The position numbers and the translations under genes are program-made. Shown piece by piece: positions 8,431 to 17,843 of a stretch of DNA of 64,000 nt. Source of the DNA: Thalassoglobus sp. JC818 (GTDB lineage: Bacteria; Planctomycetota; Planctomycetia; Planctomycetales; Planctomycetaceae); assembly GCF_040717535.1 (NCBI RefSeq), contig NZ_JBFEFI010000007.1:310001-374000 (forward strand), in the 5' to 3' direction. Every line of letters starts with the position of its first letter. The stretch's first letter is position 1. Below the pieces are notes generated by a model. That model had not been told where the DNA came from and searched no databases. It saw nothing but the letters and a program-made list of their open reading frames with translations.

Positions 8431-9921
8431 ATGATTCGAAACATCAGAAACTGTTGGGCAATTCTGCTCCTGTGCTGTTCTGTCAGCTTTGCGTCTGATG
8501 ACCGTCCCAACATTCTCTTCATCGTTTCAGAGGACAACGGACCGGAACTGGGATGTTACGGAGATCCATATGCCAAGACGCCGCATCTTGATCAACTGGC
8601 CGCCAGTGGAGTTCTGTTCCAGCGAGCCTTTGTTCCTCAAGCGGGATGCAGCCAATCTCGCGCCAGCTTTCTGACAGGGCTTTATCCGCATCAGCATGGT
8701 CAAATCGGACTAGCAACGTGGGGCTTTCGATTAACTTCCGAGGAGACGCCAAACCTTCCGCGAAGCTTGAAACAGGCGGGCTACCGCACCGGTCTGATTG
8801 GAAAGCTGCACATCAATCCAAAGTCAGCGTTTCCTTTCGATCTGCATGAAATTCCGTCTTCAAACTTCGCTCGCAAGAATCTGTCGGAATACGCGCAGCA
8901 TGCGGAGTCATTCATGAGTGAGGATGACAAGCCCTTTTTTCTCAGCGTGAATTACCCAGATGCCCATGCTCCATGGATTCGTCAGATTGAAGGATCGCCG
9001 GAACAACCACAATCCGCAAACGACGTGCAAGTCATCGAGTACATGGGGATCAATCCACCCGGGCTAAGAGAGTTGGTTGCCAACCATTACAACTGCATGA
9101 GCCGACTTGATTCCCTTATTGGAGACTTGTTAGCAGCCTTGGAGCGATCCGGGAAATCCGAAAATACGATCGTCATCTACTTTGGCGATCATGGTGCGGA
9201 TTTTTTGAGAGGGAAGCGAACGAGCTATGAGGGAGGATTGAGAGTCCCATTACTGATGCGCTGGCCGGGAAAGATTGCTCCACAGGTACGCGACGAACTT
9301 GTATCGACGATCGATTTAATGCCGACACTGCTGGAAGCATCGCAAGCAGATCCAGTCAAAAACCTTCCGGGAGAGTCTCTGTTGCCTCTGCTGTCAGAGG
9401 AGGACGCGCAGTGGAGAGAATATTTCTGTGCGGAATATCACACGCATGCTGCAGCCCCGAACTACTTTCCGCAGCGATCGATCCGGAACGCGCGTTACAA
9501 ACTCATTGAAAGCCTGTTGCCGAACACGATTCACCCCGACTATTCCGTCACCATTCAGAAACTAAATCAGGTTCTGCCTGCAGGGTCTCAAACCATTGAA
9601 GAGTCCATCGAGCAATCTCCGACCGATGTTCATGAAGCATACAAGCTGATGGAACAGCCTCCTCGGTACCAACTCTATGATCTTCAATCAGACCCACATG
9701 AGTTTCACAATCTTGCTGGCGATCCAAAGCATGCAGAGACGCTCAATGATCTCAAAGAACACCTCGAACAGTGGAGAGCCGCGACGAACGATCCACTGCT
9801 CGATCAGCAAATCTTGAATGAACTGACAAACGAGGTTCAATCGGTGAAGTCCAAGTCCAAAGCAAAAAACTACGATTGGAAATATCCCGATCACTTCGCG
9901 CGGCATGCTGCGTCGAAATGA
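8431..9921 (+). CDS. Secreted sulfatase, SGSH (heparan N-sulfatase)-like, with unusual CSQSR motif
   Basis: 496 residues with a signal peptide (1-21). After NILFIVSEDNGPELGCYG comes the active-site stretch C73-S-Q-S-R77-ASFLTGLYPHQHG, then GLIGKLHINP and the second metal site F-G-D-H-G-A (251-256). The spacing and text match N-sulfoglucosamine sulfohydrolase-like enzymes (QAGYRTGLIGK, YPFD-like stretch), which cleave N-sulfate. The canonical recognition motif for formylglycine formation is C-x-P/A-S-R; here the third position is Gln. Start ATG 8431 has AAGAGAAACG before it. The gene stands alone, divergent from the DUF1553/DUF1501 pair. Confidence 0.87.
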   Translation: MIRNIRNCWAILLLCCSVSFASDDRPNILFIVSEDNGPELGCYGDPYAKTPHLDQLAASGVLFQRAFVPQAGCSQSRASFLTGLYPHQHGQIGLATWGFRLTSEETPNLPRSLKQAGYRTGLIGKLHINPKSAFPFDLHEIPSSNFARKNLSEYAQHAESFMSEDDKPFFLSVNYPDAHAPWIRQIEGSPEQPQSANDVQVIEYMGINPPGLRELVANHYNCMSRLDSLIGDLLAALERSGKSENTIVIYFGDHGADFLRGKRTSYEGGLRVPLLMRWPGKIAPQVRDELVSTIDLMPTLLEASQADPVKNLPGESLLPLLSEEDAQWREYFCAEYHTHAAAPNYFPQRSIRNARYKLIESLLPNTIHPDYSVTIQKLNQVLPAGSQTIEESIEQSPTDVHEAYKLMEQPPRYQLYDLQSDPHEFHNLAGDPKHAETLNDLKEHLEQWRAATNDPLLDQQILNELTNEVQSVKSKSKAKNYDWKYPDHFARHAASK

Positions 9922-10132
9922 ATGAGGTGCCAAAGCTTATGTTAGGGGAAGTTTAATGAAAGTTGTGTGAATTCGCTGTTCGAGCAAATTCCTGATTCGC
10001 AGTTCCTGGTGAGCTTGAGCATACGATTGAAGAAGTCCGTTCACCAAATTTGAAAACGCTGTCGTTTCGGTTTGAAGCTTGTCGGTCATTCGATATCGTA
10101 AGTCATGCTCCAGTGATGAAAGGTGGCGGAGG

Positions 10133-11476
10133 ATGACTGAATCGGTGCAGCAGCTTGTTCGGTACACGCGCATTCTGGAAATTGTTGGCGACGTGATCCG
10201 ACTGCGGGCGTCGGGAGTTGCCCTTGGTGACATCGCTGAGGTCCAGAACACCGACGGGGAAGCCTCGATGGCGCGAGTCATCGGGCTCGATAGAAACATC
10301 GTCAGCCTTCAGGTCTTTGCGGGGGGGAAGGGGCTTTCGACCGACGCCGTCGTGCGATTTCTGGGAAAACCGCTCGACGTTGTTTACTCCCCGAACATCC
10401 TTGGGCGAATCTTCTGCGGATCGGGCGAACCAATCGACGGTGGTCCTTCGCTGACGACGGATCGTCATGTTCCCGTCGGCGGTCCAACAGTCAACCCCGT
10501 GATGCGAGTGATGCCGTCGCGCATGATTGAAACTCGCGTTCCGATGATTGACTTGTTCAATTCACTGGTTGAAAGCCAGAAAATTCCCATCTTTTCCATT
10601 GCTGGAGAGCCACACAACGAATTGCTTGCGAGAATCGGATTCCAAGCGGACGCCGATGTGCTCGTCTTCGGCGGGATGGGATTGATCTTCGACGACTACC
10701 ACTTCTTTCGCAGGTCGTTTGAAGAACACGGTGTCTTCGGTCGGACGATTATGTTTGTCAACCAAGCGTCCGATCCACTTGTCGAGCGTTTATTGATCCC
10801 CGATATGGCACTCGCGGTGGCAGAGCGATTCGCTGTTGAAGAGAACAAGAGAGTTCTCGTGCTGATGACAGACATGACAGCTTACGCCGATGCCATGAAA
10901 GAGATTGGAGTCGCACAGGAGCGGATTCCGGCCGTCCGGGGTTATATGGGGGACTTGTATACTCAGCTCGCACAACGCTACGAAAAGGCGTGCGACTTCA
11001 AAGGAGCGGGTTCCGTCACAATTTTAACCGTCACGACGATGCCGGGGGACGATGTCACTCATCCTGTTCCAGATAACACCGGTTACATCACAGAAGGGCA
11101 ATTCTATTTGCATGGCGGCGTGATTGATCCTTTTGGGTCGCTATCGCGATTGAAGCAGCATGTCATCGGCAAAGAGACTCGAGAAGACCATTCGCAGATT
11201 ATGAATACGATGATTCGGTTCTATTCAGAAGCAGTCGAGTCGGAGAAAAAACAGGCGATGGCGTTCGAATTGTCTCAGTTTGACAAGAAACTCCTCAAGT
11301 ACTCGAAGTTATTCCGGGAGCGATTCATGAACATTCATGTCTCACTGGGAGTGAATGACGCACTCGACTTGTGCTGGCAAACACTCGCGGAGTGTTTTGA
11401 GCCCAGAGAATTGCTGATGAAACAACATCTGGTCGACATGTATTTCCCTAGGGCGGAGGACAAGGAGAAGCAATAG
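10133..11476 (+). CDS. atpB: V/A-type ATP synthase subunit B
   Basis: 447 residues from ATG 10133, preceded by AAGGTGG; an in-frame upstream ATG at 10079 has no ribosome site. B is the non-catalytic nucleotide-binding subunit of the V1/A1 hexamer and, as expected, lacks a Walker A loop. Recognisable stretches are GEPIDGGPSL, SRMIETRVPMIDLFNSL, IFSIAGEPHNELLARI, MTDMTAYADAMKEI and RGYMGDLYTQLA. It is the first gene of the ATPase operon here, whereas in Chlamydia-type operons B follows A. The gap to atpD is 121 bp. Confidence 0.95.
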   Translation: MTESVQQLVRYTRILEIVGDVIRLRASGVALGDIAEVQNTDGEASMARVIGLDRNIVSLQVFAGGKGLSTDAVVRFLGKPLDVVYSPNILGRIFCGSGEPIDGGPSLTTDRHVPVGGPTVNPVMRVMPSRMIETRVPMIDLFNSLVESQKIPIFSIAGEPHNELLARIGFQADADVLVFGGMGLIFDDYHFFRRSFEEHGVFGRTIMFVNQASDPLVERLLIPDMALAVAERFAVEENKRVLVLMTDMTAYADAMKEIGVAQERIPAVRGYMGDLYTQLAQRYEKACDFKGAGSVTILTVTTMPGDDVTHPVPDNTGYITEGQFYLHGGVIDPFGSLSRLKQHVIGKETREDHSQIMNTMIRFYSEAVESEKKQAMAFELSQFDKKLLKYSKLFRERFMNIHVSLGVNDALDLCWQTLAECFEPRELLMKQHLVDMYFPRAEDKEKQ

Positions 11477-11597
11477 CTGCAATGAGCACATTCAAGTCTC
11501 GGTCAGCCACAACGCTGCACTGAGTTGAATACAATCTCACGTGTATTGAATTTCTGTGCTGTCTTTTGGTTACTTCGTGGAAAGTTGCAGTTGATCG

Positions 11598-12227
11598 ATG
11601 GCGAAATTAAAACTCAGCAAAAACTCGCTTCAGCAACAACAGCAACAGTTAAAGCTGTACAAGAAACTTCTGCCGTCACTCGATCTAAAACGTCGTCAGC
11701 TCTCCGTTGAAGCCAAGAAAGCCCGGGTCGACCATGAGAAGACGATTGATGCATTGGAGCAACTCGAGGTCGAAACGAGCCGCGATCTCCCGATGATCGC
11801 TGATGACTCTTTTGATTACACACGTCTTGTTCATCTCAAAGGTCATGTTGTGGGTGAAGACAACGTCGTCGGTACTCGGCTTCCGGTTCTTCAGAGTGTC
11901 GACCTCGAGATTGCAGGGTATTCGAAAATGGCGACACCTGCCTGGTTTGACGTGCTCGTGGATCGGTTGAAACAGGCTGTGGAACTAAAGCTTCGAGCAC
12001 GTGTCGAGGAAAAACGTCTCGAGATTCTCAACCACGCTGTTCGCCGGATCACGCAGCGTGTGAATCTCTTTGAGAAAATCCTCATCCCCACGGCTGAGAA
12101 GAACATCCAGCGGATTCGGATCTATCTCAACGATGCCGAGCGAGCATCTGTTGTCACCTCGAAACTGGCGAAAGCAAAGCAACAGGCAACTGGAGCGGGA
12201 TACAGCTTTGAGGAGGATCAAAGATGA
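11598..12227 (+). CDS. atpD: V/A-type ATP synthase subunit D
   Basis: 209 residues. D is the central rotor stalk, a long antiparallel coiled coil. The protein begins MAKLKLSKNSLQQQQQQL, is helical throughout and ends with the NAVRRITQRVNLFEKILIP-like segment typical of subunit D (here HAVRRITQRVNLFEKILIP). The stop overlaps the start of atpI by four bases (ATGA), showing translational coupling. Confidence 0.92.
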   Translation: MAKLKLSKNSLQQQQQQLKLYKKLLPSLDLKRRQLSVEAKKARVDHEKTIDALEQLEVETSRDLPMIADDSFDYTRLVHLKGHVVGEDNVVGTRLPVLQSVDLEIAGYSKMATPAWFDVLVDRLKQAVELKLRARVEEKRLEILNHAVRRITQRVNLFEKILIPTAEKNIQRIRIYLNDAERASVVTSKLAKAKQQATGAGYSFEEDQR

Positions 12228-14029
12228 GCATCGTTCCATTGTCACATGTCACGATCTTTGGTTTTCAGAAAGACAAAGAACGTCTGCTCGATCGTCTGCA
12301 GGAATTTGGCAAGTTAGAAATCATCCCGTTTAGAAGCCAGGATGGCCTCGAATTCAAAGGGCCGACGAACAATTCTCGCAAAGCGTTAAAGTTTCTACTT
12401 ACAACGCCGCAGCATCGTCGGCAGATCAGCGACCCGAAACTATTCGATCCAGCAGGCATCGAGAAACAGGCACTTGAGCTAGAGTCGCAGCTGTACGATC
12501 TTCGCTACGAACGCGATGAAGTAAAGCAGCGAATCGAGGAGCTTCGTCCGTTTGGAGAATTTGCATTTGCATCGCCAGACGAGATGGCGGGTCTCAAGCT
12601 GTGGTTTTATGTCGTCCCGAGTCGCGAAGCATCGGAGTTGAAAGAGACCGGTTTTCTGAACAGGGCAGGGGAGAAGCTCCCTTGGAGAATCGTTTCGACG
12701 AGTCGGCAAATGAGTTACGTCGTGGTGGTCGCTGATCAGAAACCCGTTGAGTTTGTGGGGGAACGAATTGAAACCGACTCGCGCTCGCCGCAACAGTTGC
12801 GGAATCGTCTTGGCGAAGTCGAAGTCGAAATCGAAAACTGCATGGTGGAACGAACTCGCCTCACCATGTGGTGCCGATTGTTTGCACGGAGCCTTAATGA
12901 CCTGGAAGACTCCGCCGCTCGTCAACGTGCCGCAGCACTGACTTGCGACAGTGATCCGATCTTCGCAGTCGAAGCCTGGGTACCAGAGGAACATGTTGCA
13001 GAACTCACTTCTGATTCACAAAAGAATGGATTCGTCTGTGAAAGTCGAGCTCCACGGCGAGATGAAAATCCGCCGACCTTAATGCGAAACACGCCGAGAA
13101 CCGAAGTCGGTGAAGATCTGGTTTCATTCTACATGACTCCCGGATATTGGACGTGGGACCCGTCTGCGTTGGTGCTTGTTTCGTTTGCGATTTTCTTCGC
13201 GATGATTCTGGCAGACGCTGCCTATTCGCTGATTATCTTACTGGCCCTCGCTTTCTTCTGGAAACGCCTCGGAAAGTCCCCCACTGGATGCCGGTTCCGT
13301 CCGATGCTAGTCCTGATCTCCGTGGCTTCGCTCATCTATGGAGTGTTCGTCGGAAGCTATTTTGGAGTCACACCGGCTGAAGGCTCTTTGTTGAGTCACC
13401 TTCATTTCTTGGATATGAATAACTCTACGATGATGATGGGCCTGTCGATTTTAGTCGGAGCAGTGCATGTCATCCTCGCCAACATTATGGATGCACGACG
13501 TCATTCAAATTGGACGGACCGCTTGTGTTCTCTGGGCTGGGCAGTGGCAATCTCAGGCGGATTGATTTTTGCGGCAAGCAAAATCGATGAGAAGTTTAGT
13601 GCTTTGGGAACAGTCGGGACCGCAGCTATGGTTCTTGGGCTGTTGTTCGTCGTGCTTTATACCGCTCCATACGAAAAGCCTCACCGTCGACTTCTTTATG
13701 GAACTCTGGGGCTTGCGAAAGTCTCCGCCGCGTTTGGGGACATTTTGAGTTATTTGCGACTCTTTGCCTTGGGGCTGGCCTCCGCTTCGTTGGCGACCGC
13801 TTTCAATGATATGGCTTCGGGTGTTCGTGAAGCGGTTCCGAGTCTGGGGCTTTTTCTTGCGTTGCTGATTTTGTTGTTCGGCCATTCATTGAACATGCTG
13901 CTGGGGGTCTCCAGCGGTGTGATTCACGGGCTGCGACTCAATGTGATTGAGTTTTTTAACTGGGGACTGAAGGAAGAGGGGCAAACCTTCGCTCCGTTTC
14001 GACGAAAGGACGGATCATTATGGAAATGA
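12224..14029 (+). CDS. atpI: V/A-type ATP synthase subunit I (a-subunit)
   Basis: 601 residues. Subunit I forms the stator half-channel for ion movement. The N-terminal half (to about 300) is soluble and helical; the C-terminal half has about seven membrane segments, starting at DPSALVLVSFAIFFAMILAD. The functional arginine lies in SYLRLFALGLAS near residue 512, followed by GHSLNMLLG and HGLRLNVIEFFNW, all typical of the family. It overlaps atpD by 4 bp and atpK by 10 bp. Confidence 0.94.
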   Translation: MSIVPLSHVTIFGFQKDKERLLDRLQEFGKLEIIPFRSQDGLEFKGPTNNSRKALKFLLTTPQHRRQISDPKLFDPAGIEKQALELESQLYDLRYERDEVKQRIEELRPFGEFAFASPDEMAGLKLWFYVVPSREASELKETGFLNRAGEKLPWRIVSTSRQMSYVVVVADQKPVEFVGERIETDSRSPQQLRNRLGEVEVEIENCMVERTRLTMWCRLFARSLNDLEDSAARQRAAALTCDSDPIFAVEAWVPEEHVAELTSDSQKNGFVCESRAPRRDENPPTLMRNTPRTEVGEDLVSFYMTPGYWTWDPSALVLVSFAIFFAMILADAAYSLIILLALAFFWKRLGKSPTGCRFRPMLVLISVASLIYGVFVGSYFGVTPAEGSLLSHLHFLDMNNSTMMMGLSILVGAVHVILANIMDARRHSNWTDRLCSLGWAVAISGGLIFAASKIDEKFSALGTVGTAAMVLGLLFVVLYTAPYEKPHRRLLYGTLGLAKVSAAFGDILSYLRLFALGLASASLATAFNDMASGVREAVPSLGLFLALLILLFGHSLNMLLGVSSGVIHGLRLNVIEFFNWGLKEEGQTFAPFRRKDGSLWK

Positions 14030-14466
14030 CGATGCTGGTTCTCGGTTGGATCGGCTTGTACTCGCCACTGGCGCTCGGGGCGATCGGCAGCATGATCGGC
14101 TGTCTTCGGGGCGGGATGGCCGCCTGCGGAGCCATGCTCGAAGTCGAGAGAGGTTATGGACGGTTCGTTGGCGTGGCAGCGATGCCGTCGTCGCAAACCA
14201 TTTACGGAATCGTGGTGACGATGACGTTGCCTGCCGCGATCACCCCCGAGAATTCTCCCGGAATTTTCGTGTTGGGAGTCATGTGCGGAGCGGCCTTGAC
14301 GTGCAGTGCGATGGCACAGGGGGCAGCATGTGCATCAGCCATCAATGCCTCCAAGAGCAAACCGGAAGTGTTTGGTGTCTCTCTTGCTCCTGCAGCGCTC
14401 ATCGAGGGTTTCGCAGTGTTCGCGTTTGTGTTCGCACTCGTTCTGGCTGGACGACTGCCTCAGTAA
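14020..14466 (+). CDS. atpK: V/A-type ATP synthase subunit K (proteolipid c-ring)
   Basis: 148 residues with four membrane helices, i.e. two fused hairpins, as in V-type proteolipids. The first hairpin carries MPSSQTIYG, the counterpart of LPGTQGLYG in NtpK, without an ion-binding acid; the second carries the single ion-binding Glu in ALIEGFAVF. One carboxylate per four helices is the usual V-type state. The start ATG 14020 overlaps the end of atpI. Whether it binds H+ or Na+ cannot be settled by eye, although the SSQTIYG motif resembles Na+-binding rings. Confidence 0.92.
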   Translation: MEMTMLVLGWIGLYSPLALGAIGSMIGCLRGGMAACGAMLEVERGYGRFVGVAAMPSSQTIYGIVVTMTLPAAITPENSPGIFVLGVMCGAALTCSAMAQGAACASAINASKSKPEVFGVSLAPAALIEGFAVFAFVFALVLAGRLPQ

Positions 14467-14528
14467 TCGCATGCGAGTCATGGTCAGATCGGAGTCGGAA
14501 AACTCCACTGTTTGAAAAGGAAGCAACG

Positions 14529-15185
14529 ATGGAAGATCGCGAAGAATCATCTTCCGGTATTCAGGAACTCATTGACAGTATTCGGGATCAGGGCGTCAAT
14601 GCTGCTCAATCTGAGGCCGATCAACTTCTCCGAGACGCTCGTCAGCGGGCGAACGAAATTGTTTCGAAGGCCAAAACCGAAGCCGAAGAGACTCGGTCGA
14701 AAGCGTTTGCAGAGATTGAAGCCCATCGGCAGGCATCGTTGGACGCACTCCAACTTGCAGCGCGAGACACAACGCTGGAACTCAAAGCTCGCGTGACGAA
14801 ACGCTTCGAAGAGTTCGTCGAACGTCTGGTTGTCTCGGCGACACACGACAAGGACCTGATCCGAAACATTGTGCTCGTTCTGGCTGGTCGCGCCGTTGAT
14901 GAAGTCATTCAGGACAAAGACATGATCGTGAAAGTTTCGAAAGCGTTGGATGGCGAGAACACTCTCGAAGAAGATGGCCACCGGACGGCGCTCGCTTTGA
15001 CGAGCGACATGTTACGGGAAGGAATAGAAATCGTTTCGGACTCAGAAGTCGAAGGTGGCGTTCGTGTTCATTTGGTAGACGATAATCTCGAGATCGACCT
15101 GTCCGATCGGGCGGTTTCACGATTGATTGCCGACCGACTCATTCCACGTTTTCATTCGATCATGCCAGACGAAGATTACCCGTAG
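14529..15185 (+). CDS. atpE: V/A-type ATP synthase subunit E
   Basis: 218 residues from ATG 14529, preceded by AAAAGGAAG. Subunit E is the peripheral stator stalk. Residues 25-105 are a long charged coiled coil (AQSEADQLLRDARQRANEI onward) and the C-terminal part is globular (GGVRVHLVDDNLEIDLSDRA), matching the family plan. In Chlamydia-type operons E is the first gene; here it follows K after a 62-bp gap, which could hold an internal promoter. Confidence 0.88.
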   Translation: MEDREESSSGIQELIDSIRDQGVNAAQSEADQLLRDARQRANEIVSKAKTEAEETRSKAFAEIEAHRQASLDALQLAARDTTLELKARVTKRFEEFVERLVVSATHDKDLIRNIVLVLAGRAVDEVIQDKDMIVKVSKALDGENTLEEDGHRTALALTSDMLREGIEIVSDSEVEGGVRVHLVDDNLEIDLSDRAVSRLIADRLIPRFHSIMPDEDYP

Positions 15186-15274
15186 ATGTAACTCATCACT
15201 GCTCATGAGAAGACTGATGTCTTACAAACCTTACAACTTGGATGGCAAACGCTACGTGCTCGGAGGAACAGAGC

Positions 15275-15946
15275 ATGTACTATGATCTCGTATGCAGCTT
15301 ACCGCACCTCGTCCATTTCGAACGAGTGCGTCGATTGCCAATCACTCCGCAGCGATTGAAAGAGCGGTTGCGTGGTTTGCGTCCGGAACATGCTTCCAAA
15401 TTGAATGAAGCGTTAATGTTATTACGCTGGCGTCCTTTGAGTTTAAACTCAGCGAACGATGCATCCTGGGCTGAGTCATGTGAGAAGTTCTTGAACTCAT
15501 GTCGAATCGAATCGCTGACAAGCTATGTCCAGTATCGCATCACACAGCAAGTTCTCGTCGCTGCGCTGCGATTAAAACGTGATGGCTTGGAGTGGCATGA
15601 AACCCCCGTTTTCGAAGGGGAATTGGGCCTAGAGCAGCATCTACGGAGACGCTGGAATGCTTCGTACTTCGGGCTTGAGTACGTCTATCCGTGGATTCCG
15701 GAGGTCCAGGCGAATCTAGCGGAAGTGAAACCACTCAACCTCGAAAAAACTCTGATGAATCTGAACTGGAAGTGGCTTTCCGAATACGCCGGTGCCCCGA
15801 CGTTTCAATTCGATGATGTGATGGCGTACGTCTTCAAGTGGGACATTCTCAGGTCCTGGCTGGCGCACGATACGGAGCGAGCCCAAACTAAATTCGCAGA
15901 AATTGTAAATCAGGTGGCAGATGTCCATTCCACAGAGCAAGAGTAA
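15275..15946 (+). CDS. DUF2764 protein, V-ATPase operon partner (possible subunit C stand-in)
   Basis: 223 residues from ATG 15275, chosen because GGAGG lies 8 bases upstream; an in-frame ATG at 15242 has no such site. Text such as YYDLVCSLPHL, EWHETPVFEGELG and NLEKTLMNLNWKWLSE fits the DUF2764 proteins found between E and A in Chlamydia, spirochaete and Bacteroidetes V-ATPase operons. Because these operons lack subunit C, a C-like role has been considered; that is inference. It overlaps atpA by 26 bp. Confidence 0.8.
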   Translation: MYYDLVCSLPHLVHFERVRRLPITPQRLKERLRGLRPEHASKLNEALMLLRWRPLSLNSANDASWAESCEKFLNSCRIESLTSYVQYRITQQVLVAALRLKRDGLEWHETPVFEGELGLEQHLRRRWNASYFGLEYVYPWIPEVQANLAEVKPLNLEKTLMNLNWKWLSEYAGAPTFQFDDVMAYVFKWDILRSWLAHDTERAQTKFAEIVNQVADVHSTEQE

Positions 15947-17735
15947 AGCTCCGACCGTCGCAACCGTTGTTCAAGTTCGCGAGAGTTTGGTCCTCATCGA
16001 GATCGGTGAAGATCAGGCAGTCCGCAAGAACGAAGTTGGATACATTTGCGTCGGAGATGAGCGACTCAAGTCCGAGGTACTGCGAATTCGTGGAAGAACT
16101 GCCGACATGCAGGTTTTCGAAGACACGACAGGCGTTCGCGTCGGTGATCGCGTCGAAATGACCGGGGAAATGCTCTCCGCCACACTGGGACCCGGGCTGT
16201 TGGGAAAGGTCTTTGACGGGCTGCAAAATCCTCTTCATCAACTCGCAGACCAACACGGCTTCTTTCTCCCGCGCGGAGCGATTGCGGAACCTTTGGATTC
16301 TGAGAAGAAGTGGGAATTCACTCCGACGGCCGAAGTCGGATCACTCGTTCCACCCGGAGGCGTTTTGGGCACCGTTCCGGAAGGACCGTTCACACACAAA
16401 ATTCTCGTTCCATTCGGACTGCAGGAACCCGCAAAAATTCTTGAGATCTCAAGTGGGGAATTTACGATCCAGGAACCGATCGCACGCATTGAGTCTGCCG
16501 GTATTCAAAGAGAAGTGACGATGACGCAGCAGTGGCCCGTCCGTCGCCCGGTGCCTGCTTCGATGTTACGGAGGAAGTACGCCGAGCGACTCTATTCTGA
16601 GACGCCGCTGACAACGGGAACGCGAATCATCGACACCTTCTTCCCGATCGCTATCGGCGGGACAGCATGCATTCCGGGCCCTTTCGGAGCAGGAAAAACC
16701 GTCCTGCAAAGCACGATCGCGAGATATTCCAGCGTCGACATCGTAGTCGTTGTCGCATGCGGGGAACGAGCGGGGGAGGTTGTGGAAACTATTTCACTCT
16801 ACCCGGAAACCAAAGACCCTCGCACCGGCGGGACTCTGATGGATCGGACAATTATCATCTGTAATACATCGTCCATGCCGGTGGCAGCACGCGAAGCTTC
16901 GATTTATATGGGCGTCACGCTCGCTGAATATTATCGGCAAATGGGGCTGAACGTGTTGCTGATCGCTGACTCCACTTCTCGATGGGCACAAGCGATGCGA
17001 GAGACATCGGGACGAATGGAAGAAATCCCTGGCGAGGAGGCTTTCCCGGCTTACCTCGATTCTTCGATCAAAAGCGTCTACGAACGAGCGGGGGTGATGC
17101 GTTGTGCGGATGGCTCGCGAGGAAGTTTGACGATGATCGGAACCGTTTCCCCAGCAGGGGGGAACTTCGAAGAACCGGTCACGCAATCAACTCTCGGGAC
17201 GGTCAAAACTTTTCTCGGACTCTCGTACGATCGGGCATATCGCCGATTCTATCCTGCGATCGATCCGTTGCAGTCCTGGTCGCGCTACCTGGATCAATTG
17301 GCTCCCACGTTGAACAGTGAACTTGGGGCTAACTGGGTGCGTGATGTCAAAAAGATGCACGAACTACTGCGAGAAGGGGATTCGATCAACCAGATGATGC
17401 AGGTGACCGGCGAAGAAGGGATCACATTGGAAGACTTCGTGATCTGGCAGAAGTCCGTCCTGCTCGACATGGCGTTTCTCCAACAGGACGCATTCGATGA
17501 AGTCGATTCCTGTATGCCTCGCCCGCGCCAGAAGCAGAGTCTCGAACTTCTGAAGATGATCATTGAACACGAGAATCAGTTCGACGACCGAAATGAAATT
17601 CGCGACTTTTACACGACACTTACTGGTCTGTTTAAGAACTGGAATTACAGCCCGCCAGATTCTGCCGACTTCAACAAGTACTTCGAAGAAATATCAAACA
17701 CCTTTCAGCAGACGGAATCGGTAGCCCAGGACTGA
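15921..17735 (+). CDS. atpA: V/A-type ATP synthase catalytic subunit A
   Basis: 604 residues. A is the catalytic ATPase subunit. The Walker A loop G253-P-F-G-A-G-K259-T is visible, followed by ACGERAGEV, the Walker B region [18 protein letters not shown] and the long non-homologous insert around 110-190 that distinguishes A from F-type beta. The start has GGTGG upstream inside the DUF2764 gene. It is the last gene of the permuted operon; no genes for C, F or G are seen, as in other bacteria of this operon type. Confidence 0.96.
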   Translation: MSIPQSKSKAPTVATVVQVRESLVLIEIGEDQAVRKNEVGYICVGDERLKSEVLRIRGRTADMQVFEDTTGVRVGDRVEMTGEMLSATLGPGLLGKVFDGLQNPLHQLADQHGFFLPRGAIAEPLDSEKKWEFTPTAEVGSLVPPGGVLGTVPEGPFTHKILVPFGLQEPAKILEISSGEFTIQEPIARIESAGIQREVTMTQQWPVRRPVPASMLRRKYAERLYSETPLTTGTRIIDTFFPIAIGGTACIPGPFGAGKTVLQSTIARYSSVDIVVVVACGERAGEVVETISLYPETKDPRTGGTLMDRTIIICNTSSMPVAAREASIYMGVTLAEYYRQMGLNVLLIADSTSRWAQAMRETSGRMEEIPGEEAFPAYLDSSIKSVYERAGVMRCADGSRGSLTMIGTVSPAGGNFEEPVTQSTLGTVKTFLGLSYDRAYRRFYPAIDPLQSWSRYLDQLAPTLNSELGANWVRDVKKMHELLREGDSINQMMQVTGEEGITLEDFVIWQKSVLLDMAFLQQDAFDEVDSCMPRPRQKQSLELLKMIIEHENQFDDRNEIRDFYTTLTGLFKNWNYSPPDSADFNKYFEEISNTFQQTESVAQD

Positions 17736-17773
17736 AGAAGCGAATGCAATTCGGGAACTGATTTTATCTGAAA

Positions 17774-17805
17774 TTGACATTCCACGACCGCTCGCAATTT
17801 ATAGT
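17774..17805 (+). promoter_or_regulatory. Candidate promoter of the phosphoketolase operon
   Basis: TTGACA (17774-17779) is followed after 18 bases by TTTATA (17798-17803) or after 20 by TATAGT (17800-17805), about 40 bases before the phosphoketolase start. It is a good sigma-70 -35 box with a fair -10 box; not proven. Confidence 0.45.
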
Positions 17806-17843
17806 GCAGCACTTACCTCGCATGACCAAAACGGAGAAGTGAA

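Noticed and set aside
14046-15185. 379-residue open frame spanning atpK and atpE
   Set aside because: Only its end, from ATG 14529, is subunit E; the first part is a shadow of atpK in another phase.
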